Assembly: GCA_021785315.1 (NCBI GenBank)
Contig: JAJYFX010000161.1
Coordinates: 1-5,464 of the forward strand
Direction: 5' to 3'
Source of the DNA: Actinomycetes bacterium
Lineage (GTDB): Bacteria > Actinomycetota > Acidimicrobiia > Acidimicrobiales > Acidimicrobiaceae
Length of the DNA: 5,464 bases
Shown: one piece after another, positions 1-4,310 of the stretch
How positions within the stretch are numbered: position 1 is the stretch's first letter
Layout of the letters: each line of letters starts with the position of its first letter
Translations under genes and position numbers: made by a program
Notes under the pieces: model-generated
The model's database searches: none
Told to the model about the DNA's origin: nothing
Seen by the model: only the letters and a program-made list of their open reading frames with translations

Positions 1-1163
1 TCGCAAAAATGCTGACATCGTGGTCCGCCGACATGATCGAATTTGCAGCACAGGCTGCACGAACTCTGATGGGGAATGTTATCCCGGCATTTCCAGACAC
101 GGTCTCATACTATCGCAGGGAGCCTTTAGGGGTATGCGGCCTCATTGCACCATGGAATGTTCCACTTATGATGATGGCAGCCAAGCTCGGACCTGCGTTG
201 GCTGCAGGAAATTCCTGTGTGGTCAAGCCGCCGAGTGTCAATTCTCTGATTGGCTTGAAATTTGCAGAAATATTAGCCAAGGCAGATTTGCCTCGAGGTA
301 CGGTAAATCTGATCACCGGTCCAGGCGGTAGCGTCGGCGATGCCCTATCCTCTCACCCAGATGTTGCCATGATTGCCTTTACGGGGAGTACTGAGACGGG
401 GAAAGCTATTATCGCTTCGTCAAGTAAGTCAGTCAAACGGCTAATGCTTGAACTGGGTGGCAAAAATCCTGTGATAGTACTCGAAGACGCTGACCTTGAA
501 AATGCCGCAAATATAATCGCGGAAAAGCAGTGCCTTAATAGCGGTATGACCTGCGGATCTCCTGGACGGATTTATGTTCATGAGAACATACATGATGAAT
601 TTGTCGAGCGATTTGTGGCTGCAATGGAGAGGATTACGGTCGGACATCCAAATGATGTTAAGACTGTGATGGGACCTGTTGTAAGTGCAGAGCACAGGGA
701 TAAAGTTGAATCCTATATTAGGTCGGGGATTGAGGAAGGGGCAACCCTTATCTTGGGAGGCACCCGTCCAGCTATGCCGCCAATGGATAGAGGCTATTAT
801 GTCGTCCCTACCGTCTTTATAAATGTCACCCAGGACATGACAATTGCCCGTGAGGAGATCTTTGGCCCAGTCGCCTGCATCATGAAGTTCACTTCAGAAG
901 CCGATGTAATAGAACAGGCCAATGACAATGTGTATGGGTTATGCGCATCAGTGTGGACAAGGGATGTTGGCAAAGGGATTAGGTACGGCGAAGAATTGCG
1001 GGTTGGCTCATTCTGGGTTAACCAGCATAATCACATTACGACGGCTCTGCCGTGGGGTGGTATCAAAGACAGCGGCATAGGGAAGGAGAGTGGAGTCGAA
1101 GGTCTAAAGGAATTTACGACACTCAAATTGATGTGCTTTGAATTGCCAGTGTACGCAGGTTGA
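1..1163 (+). CDS. Aldehyde dehydrogenase (NAD(P)+), 5'-truncated by window edge (ALDH-1)
   Basis: This is a member of the ALDH superfamily, which oxidises an aldehyde to a carboxylate with NAD(P)+ in the cytoplasm. The frame is open from base 3, so the Met at base 9 is internal. About 100 N-terminal residues are missing if the full protein has the usual ~480-490. Numbering from that Met, the landmarks are PWN at 48-50 (oxyanion-hole Asn50), VVKPPS at 71-76 (cofactor-binding Lys73), FTGSTETGK at 124-132 (Rossmann turn), ELGGK at 149-153 (general base Glu149), NSGMTC at 177-182 (catalytic Cys182), REEIFGP at 281-287, and PWGGIKDSG at 348-356. All catalytic residues are present, so the gene looks functional. 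It is a close paralogue of the minus-strand ALDH at the other edge (about 58% identity, hand-counted over ~380 residues). Substrate is unknown; the alcohol dehydrogenase downstream suggests that an aldehyde made from an alcohol is the likely target. Confidence 0.95.
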   Translation, partial: AKMLTSWSADMIEFAAQAARTLMGNVIPAFPDTVSYYRREPLGVCGLIAPWNVPLMMMAAKLGPALAAGNSCVVKPPSVNSLIGLKFAEILAKADLPRGTVNLITGPGGSVGDALSSHPDVAMIAFTGSTETGKAIIASSSKSVKRLMLELGGKNPVIVLEDADLENAANIIAEKQCLNSGMTCGSPGRIYVHENIHDEFVERFVAAMERITVGHPNDVKTVMGPVVSAEHRDKVESYIRSGIEEGATLILGGTRPAMPPMDRGYYVVPTVFINVTQDMTIAREEIFGPVACIMKFTSEADVIEQANDNVYGLCASVWTRDVGKGIRYGEELRVGSFWVNQHNHITTALPWGGIKDSGIGKESGVEGLKEFTTLKLMCFELPVYAG

Positions 1164-1166
1164 GTG

Positions 1167-1601
1167 TCATTGTGTCGTCTTGGGATCAAAACGCCGAATC
1201 TCCGTCTGGACCAGTTGAGTCGACGTTGTGAATAAGCATTCGATGATTAAAGCCATATTGGCTATGCGTATGGTAGATCCAATGGGATTCTTCCTAATGA
1301 CTTCAGCTGGTTGCTGAGATGCGGGGTTCGTTGTTAGCTTTTTCTCGTCAAGCATGACTGTAGCCGGATCAAAGATATCAGTGCGCGAGCCACCCATGCG
1401 ATCAGCAAGAAAAACCTTTTGGCGGTTGTACTTGCCCTTCGACCAAGTTATGACATAGTTGTGTGGCTTTCGGCGTTCGGAACGGATTAAGGGGGCAATG
1501 TAAACGAGTTCGAAATTGTTACCCCTAAATATAGGCACTGAGGGGTAGGTTGCGGAAGGGAAAGATAAAGAGGTCTGACAAGCAACTTTAGAGTCTGACA
1601 A
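1167..1601 (-). pseudogene. Unrecognised 144-codon frame, possible gene remnant
   Basis: This open frame converges on ALDH-1, with the two stop codons three bases apart. I do not recognise the protein. From about residue 27 on, its codons look protein-like (mostly purine-first, with frequent cgc, aag, ggc and gat), for example in the stretches KPHNYVITWSKGKYN and GGSRTDIFDPATVMLDEKK. No membrane segment, signal peptide or known motif is visible. The only available start is a TTG at 1601 directly after an in-frame TGA, with no Shine-Dalgarno. The first in-frame ATG (the Met of MGGSRT) would leave only about 76 residues. The first ~12 codons also coincide with a direct repeat and look less protein-like. 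It could be a 5'-truncated gene relic, a genuine small orphan gene, or a chance frame. Confidence 0.3.
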
Positions 1602-1604
1602 TCA
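1573..1604. repeat. Tandem 12-base direct repeat, 20-base period
   Basis: GTCTGACAAGCA (1573-1584) and GTCTGACAATCA (1593-1604) match at 11 of 12 positions and start exactly 20 bases apart, close to two helical turns. Both copies would therefore face the same side of the DNA. A TTGAC box follows at 1606. This layout resembles paired activator or repressor half-sites, but no bound protein can be named and only two copies are present. Confidence 0.5.
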
Positions 1605-1655
1605 GTTGACGGTTAAGGGAACGCTCTTGACCATTTTCGGTGGCAGATATCTATC

Positions 1656-1931
1656 TTGAAAAGGCATTATGAAAGGAGTGGCGACAAATGCATGAGGGGC
1701 TTTGTTCTCCAAGTCGGCTCGCGTGCCGGGAGTACACTTTTTTCTGGTGGGCATGGGAGAAATTCATGTCGTTGTTCTGGTCTAAATTCAGTGAGGCGAG
1801 GTCAGTCAATTTTACATTTGAGTTACGTTGCCGCTAAAACTGGCGCAGCTGATATTCGGAAGGGCGATATTGCCGGAGTTACGCTCCTAGGCTCTGGTCG
1901 GAATCACGATGATATCTGCACTGCAGCGTAG
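1656..1931 (+). CDS. Possible small hypothetical protein (91 aa, or 79 aa from ATG 1692)
   Basis: The frame opens at a TTG (1656) or, more plausibly, an ATG at 1692, and ends at TAG 39 bases before the alcohol dehydrogenase start. I do not recognise it. The first half is rich in Gly, Ser, Arg and Cys, typical of a non-coding frame. The last ~35 codons are strongly purine-first and look coding (for example KTGAADIRKGDIAGVTLLG). That contrast suggests a relic of a longer gene with a frame change inside, or chance. No motif, signal or membrane segment is visible. The same-strand position just ahead of the dehydrogenase would allow co-transcription. Confidence 0.2.
   Translation: MKRHYERSGDKCMRGFVLQVGSRAGSTLFSGGHGRNSCRCSGLNSVRRGQSILHLSYVAAKTGAADIRKGDIAGVTLLGSGRNHDDICTAA
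1672..1678 (+). promoter_or_regulatory. Strong Shine-Dalgarno without a clear gene
   Basis: AAAGGAG lies 9 bases before the ATG at 1688 and 13 before the ATG at 1692. It is among the best ribosome sites in the window and is the main reason to suspect a small translated product here. An ATG at 1669 overlaps it and opens only an 8-codon frame. Confidence 0.4.
1688..1837 (+). CDS. Possible small aromatic-rich protein (49 aa)
   Basis: This short frame opens with ATG 9 bases behind AAAGGAG and ends at TAA. It encodes 49 residues with a striking aromatic core, YTFFWWAWEKF at residues 16-26, followed by LFWSKF. That core is too short and too charged to be a clear membrane span. I recognise no family. 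It overlaps the frame at 1656-1931 over its whole length, so at most one of the two is likely to be real. This one has the better ribosome site, while the other has more coding-like codons near its end. A frameshifted relic reading through both frames is a third possibility. Confidence 0.25.
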   Translation: MHEGLCSPSRLACREYTFFWWAWEKFMSLFWSKFSEARSVNFTFELRCR

Positions 1932-1957
1932 CTTGGATTTTCATTAGATTTTCAGTT

Positions 1958-1965
1958 AGGGAGGG
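1958..1965 (+). promoter_or_regulatory. Ribosome binding site of the alcohol dehydrogenase
   Basis: AGGGAGGG contains the GGAGG core at 1960-1964. The core lies 6 bases before the GTG at 1971 but only 3 before the TTG at 1968. The spacing therefore favours GTG 1971 as the start. Confidence 0.8.
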
Positions 1966-1970
1966 TTTTG

Positions 1971-3128
1971 GTGTCCAGCATTTTTTCCAGTCCGAATCCC
2001 ATTTTGTTTGGGAATGGGAAATTCAAGGAGACTGGTGAGAAACTTAAGGAATTTGGCTGTACAAAAGTCCTGGTAGTGTTTGATAAGGGAGTTAAGGATG
2101 CTGGGATTGCAAAGCGCATAATCGACACTATTCAATCTGCAGGTCTAAGCGTCGTAATCTATGACCGTGTACTTCCAGATCCGCCCGACTGGTCGGTCGA
2201 AGAAGCAGCTGATCTAGGCCTCAGGGAAAATGTAGATGGAGTGGTCGGAATCGGGGGCGGTAGCGCCATTGATACGGCCAAAGTAGCAAAACTTCTACTT
2301 ACTAATCCCCCGCCAATTAGGCAGTATTTTGGTCGGCAGGGAGTAGTGACAAAAGCGGGGGTGCCATTAATTGTGATTCCAACCACCGCCGGAACTGGCA
2401 GTGAGAATACGCCAGGTGGGGTCATCACTGATACGCAGCGAAATGTGAAAGACGTTGTTGTCGGCATCGGATGCGCGGTCACCCTTGGGATTGTCGATCC
2501 TGAACTGACTACTGGTCTACCTCCAGCAATCACGGCGTCAACAGGTATGGATGCCCTCTGCCATTCATTGGAGTCGTTTACCTCGAAATTGGCGAATCCG
2601 TTCAGTGGTGTGGTTGCCAAGGAGGGAATCATGCTCGTTGGCAAGTTTCTGGCAATTGCTTGTCAAGATGGGGCCAATATTGAGGCTCGCGAAGGCATGC
2701 TTTTGGCAGCATCGTTAGGTGGCATTGCAATGTCAGGCCCCCTTTGTCATCTTGGCCATGACATCGGGAAGCCTTTAGGGGCAAAGTTCCATATTCCCCA
2801 TGGAACGAGCGTTGCAATATGCATGCCTCAGATATTGGAGTACATTTCACCCGCCGTGCCTGAAAAGGTCGCCTTCATTGCCGAAGCTCTTGGAAATGAA
2901 GTGCCACCATCTGCATCAGCTGTGCAAATTGGTAAGATTGCTGGAAATGCTGTCAAAGACTTGATGACGAAGATCAACCTGCCAAACCTAAAGTTCTACG
3001 GTTTGGCTAGGGAAGAAGTTCTTGCAGTCGCTCCTGAGGTTATGAAGCTCGGACTTGGGCTTGCACCGATGCCAACGACTGAAGACGTAGTGAGGAATCT
3101 TTTGGCGAGGGCCTACGACGAAAACTAG
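1971..3128 (+). CDS. Iron-type (group III) alcohol dehydrogenase
   Basis: This is a complete 385-residue member of the iron-containing alcohol dehydrogenase family (FucO/AdhB type), the usual length. It interconverts a primary alcohol and its aldehyde with NAD(P). The GTG start is chosen because AGGGAGGG sits 6 bases upstream. Landmarks are FDKG at 37-40, GGGSAID at 95-101 and PTTAGTGSE at 137-145, all in the dinucleotide-binding half. The expected metal ligands are present: Asp194 and His198 (MDALCH), His263 (GHDIG) and His277 (IPHG), in family spacing and matching FucO numbering. Asp38 sits where an acidic residue favours NAD over NADP in FucO. One oddity is Lys267, where FucO-type enzymes carry a second conserved His. 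The flanking ALDHs make an alcohol-to-aldehyde-to-acid route plausible, and the TetR gene follows on the same strand after 161 bases. Substrate cannot be read from the sequence. Confidence 0.95.
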   Translation: MSSIFSSPNPILFGNGKFKETGEKLKEFGCTKVLVVFDKGVKDAGIAKRIIDTIQSAGLSVVIYDRVLPDPPDWSVEEAADLGLRENVDGVVGIGGGSAIDTAKVAKLLLTNPPPIRQYFGRQGVVTKAGVPLIVIPTTAGTGSENTPGGVITDTQRNVKDVVVGIGCAVTLGIVDPELTTGLPPAITASTGMDALCHSLESFTSKLANPFSGVVAKEGIMLVGKFLAIACQDGANIEAREGMLLAASLGGIAMSGPLCHLGHDIGKPLGAKFHIPHGTSVAICMPQILEYISPAVPEKVAFIAEALGNEVPPSASAVQIGKIAGNAVKDLMTKINLPNLKFYGLAREEVLAVAPEVMKLGLGLAPMPTTEDVVRNLLARAYDEN

Positions 3129-3169
3129 CCAATGGCGAAATACGTGGATGGAGAGTGAAGGCAGACCTA

Positions 3170-3195
3170 GTTCACGCACCTACAGGAGCGTGAAC
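3170..3195. promoter_or_regulatory. Perfect 8-bp inverted repeat, candidate operator
   Basis: GTTCACGC (3170-3177) and GCGTGAAC (3188-3195) are perfect inverted copies around a 10-base spacer. The symmetry extends to a 34-base imperfect dyad (3166-3199) with 12 of 16 paired positions matching, including CCT/AGG inside. No T-run follows; an AT-rich stretch at 3200-3213 does. A terminator is therefore unlikely, and a site for the adjacent TetR-family dimer is the better reading. Its place between the alcohol dehydrogenase and the regulator gene would fit autoregulation. The binding itself is inferred. Confidence 0.5.
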
Positions 3196-3214
3196 AGGAT
3201 AATTAAATTAAAAC

Positions 3215-3280
3215 ATGGAGAATCAGAAAGATGACCTTAAGGCTGAAATATGGTGTACACCAGAGAAGATTGGGTCCTGA
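3215..3280 (+). CDS. 21-codon frame in phase with the TetR gene
   Basis: An ATG opens 21 codons ending in TGA, then three codons lead directly to the ATG of the regulator in the same frame. The peptide begins MENQKDDLKAEIWC and its codons look coding. It could be a leader peptide, or a former N-terminal extension of the regulator separated by a nonsense change. There is no good Shine-Dalgarno; AGGA lies 15 bases upstream. The regulator is already complete without it. Confidence 0.25.
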   Translation: MENQKDDLKAEIWCTPEKIGS

Positions 3281-3289
3281 GTACCGCTG

Positions 3290-3904
3290 ATGGACAAGGC
3301 ACCGACTAGTAGGCGCCTGCAGGCGTTAGAGACGCACAAGCGTATTTTTGACGTCACCAAAGAACTCGTAGATTGTTACGGAATTGCAGGTGTGAGCATA
3401 AGAGGGATTGCTGAACGAGCAGAAATCTCAGTGGGAACCTTTTACCACTACTATGCATCGAAAGATGAAGTCATATACAGCATGCTCGTCTATATCAAAG
3501 AAGAATTCATAGCCGAGATCAGACCGATTCTGAATGGCGAGACGTATTGCGAAAAGATACTTGATCTGATAGTTCGTGATCTTGACTTTATGCAGAATTA
3601 CATTACGACGTACAAAGATACGCTGAGAGCAGTTTTACGCGCGCGATCAAGCAACAGCGCGTTTTCTGATTATCTTTTCTCCGATTCTAACCCGACATAC
3701 AAAGCTTTGCGTGAATTAGTCAAGGCTGCGAAAGAAGCCGGTGAGTTTGGGGATAATGTGAGCATAGATGATGCATGTACTGCGCTGCAGACGATCATTT
3801 GGGCTATCGTCGATCTGTATAGCGTGAGTAGCACGTTTGACATGACTGGTCACGCAAAGCGTGTTTCACAAATTATCTTACATTCGCTAGTAGTGTCCGT
3901 TTGA
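3290..3904 (+). CDS. TetR/AcrR-family transcriptional regulator
   Basis: This 204-residue protein has the usual TetR length and layout. An N-terminal DNA-binding domain spans about residues 12-62, with the helix-turn-helix in SIRGIAERA (36-44) and SVGTFYHYYASKDEVI (47-62). The FYHYYxSKDE pattern is diagnostic of the family. Residues ~65-204 form a helical ligand-binding and dimerisation domain that is too variable to predict the ligand. The ATG at 3290 is the first possible start, since an in-frame TGA lies at 3278; no good Shine-Dalgarno precedes it, so translation may be weak. TetR proteins usually repress until a small molecule releases them. Here the likely targets are the alcohol/aldehyde dehydrogenase genes, with the dyad at 3170-3195 as candidate operator. 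It converges with ALDH-2. Confidence 0.95.
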   Translation: MDKAPTSRRLQALETHKRIFDVTKELVDCYGIAGVSIRGIAERAEISVGTFYHYYASKDEVIYSMLVYIKEEFIAEIRPILNGETYCEKILDLIVRDLDFMQNYITTYKDTLRAVLRARSSNSAFSDYLFSDSNPTYKALRELVKAAKEAGEFGDNVSIDDACTALQTIIWAIVDLYSVSSTFDMTGHAKRVSQIILHSLVVSV

Positions 3905-3960
3905 CAGATCCAGAGCGATTGAGCCTAGACCGGTAGTCCTGTCGCAACGGTGATGCTCGG

Positions 3961-3977
3961 GGCAGTTAGAGACTGCC
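3961..3977. repeat. Short hairpin, 6-bp arms
   Basis: GGCAGT (3961-3966) and ACTGCC (3972-3977) pair perfectly around the loop TAGAG, 57 bases after the TetR stop. It could slow or end transcription of the regulator, but no T-run follows on either strand, so it is not a canonical intrinsic terminator. Confidence 0.35.
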
Positions 3978-4077
3978 GGGTAACTGAGTACGTTAACATC
4001 GCTTTTCCCAGCCAAGAACTCTTGCATGATGGTGGCGAGTTGGCGGGTCCCCATTGTCTGGCCCAGGTGCTCAAATT

Positions 4078-4110
4078 TTTAGATGCCGGCCGATATGACC
4101 GGCATCTAAA
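4078..4110. repeat. Perfect 12-bp inverted repeat, 9-base spacer
   Basis: TTTAGATGCCGG (4078-4089) and CCGGCATCTAAA (4099-4110) are perfect inverted copies around a 9-base loop, forming the strongest dyad in the window. It lies in the convergent gap, where a bidirectional terminator would be expected. However, the T-tract precedes the stem and A's follow it on the plus strand, and on the minus strand the stem is followed by AATTTGAG, so neither transcript gets the U-run of an intrinsic terminator. Alternatives are a dimeric protein-binding site, a recombination site, or an end of a decayed element. Confidence 0.6.
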
Positions 4111-4310
4111 TGTTGACAAGGTAATTGCCGTTTGAACATGGCGGCTGAAAAGAGTTTCATAGGCGAGGCTGCGATAAAACTCTCGGATCATGTGCTCCAC
4201 GCGATTCAGCACTCGGCGATATGGTCAGGGTTCTCTGCGGGGCGGCGTTTGAAACGTGGTTCATCACGAAATAATCGGCCCGTTGGAACCTAAAAAGGAT
4301 CGAGTTGTAA

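Larger units (their letters stand above)
1164..1970. other. Long gap between ALDH-1 and the alcohol dehydrogenase
   Basis: About 800 bases separate two same-strand enzyme genes, which is too long for a simple operon spacer. I recognise no known gene, tRNA, terminator or transposase. It contains the entries listed separately: a coding-like minus-strand frame, a 12-base direct repeat, two overlapping short plus-strand frames and the ribosome site of the alcohol dehydrogenase. Two TTGAC boxes lie at 1606-1610 and 1627-1631. The second could pair with TATCTT at 1652-1657, but the 19-base spacing makes a sigma70 promoter weak. A 5-bp hairpin, AGCCA-TAT-TGGCT, lies at 1251-1263 and has no T-run. 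The mix of coding-like pieces without good starts suggests decayed gene remnants, which is an inference. Confidence 0.6.
3905..4310. other. Convergent gap between the TetR gene and ALDH-2
   Basis: About 400 bases lie between two convergent genes and hold no recognisable gene. Two hairpins are present (3961-3977 and 4078-4110) and neither has a T-run. Fragments look coding on both strands in the same codon register. On the plus strand a frame runs from 3929 to a TAA-less end at TGA 4133-4135 (includes TEYVNIAFPSQELL). On the minus strand there is MGTRQLATIMQEFLAGKSDV around 4056-3997, and MIREFYRSLAYETLF further upstream in a different minus frame. Because stops and frame changes break the minus-strand pieces, a decayed gene or mobile-element relic is possible, but I recognise no transposase. 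Confidence 0.5.

Noticed and set aside
1251..1263. 5-bp hairpin AGCCA-TAT-TGGCT as terminator of ALDH-1
   Set aside because: The stem is short, there is no following T-run, and it lies ~90 bases beyond the stop.
2159..2644. 161-codon frame opposite the alcohol dehydrogenase
   Set aside because: It is antisense to a gene with intact family motifs and is low-complexity Ser/Pro/Thr, a typical shadow frame.
4151..4183. 7-bp inverted repeat AGAGTTT/AAACTCT with a 19-base spacer
   Set aside because: Short arms and a long spacer are easily explained by chance in an AT/GC-mixed region; no neighbouring context supports it.
3925..4212. 95-codon minus-strand frame in the convergent gap, opening at TTG or CTG-like start and reading through the 12-bp dyad
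   Set aside because: Its coding-like signal is confined to the first ~25 codons and the better frame changes after the dyad. No motif or ribosome site was found, so it is treated as fragments within the gap entry.
1164..4310. Search for transposase, CRISPR repeats or tRNA in the gaps
   Set aside because: No DDE-type motifs, no regularly spaced repeat array and no cloverleaf-like sequence were seen; the coding-like fragments cannot be tied to an insertion-sequence family by eye.
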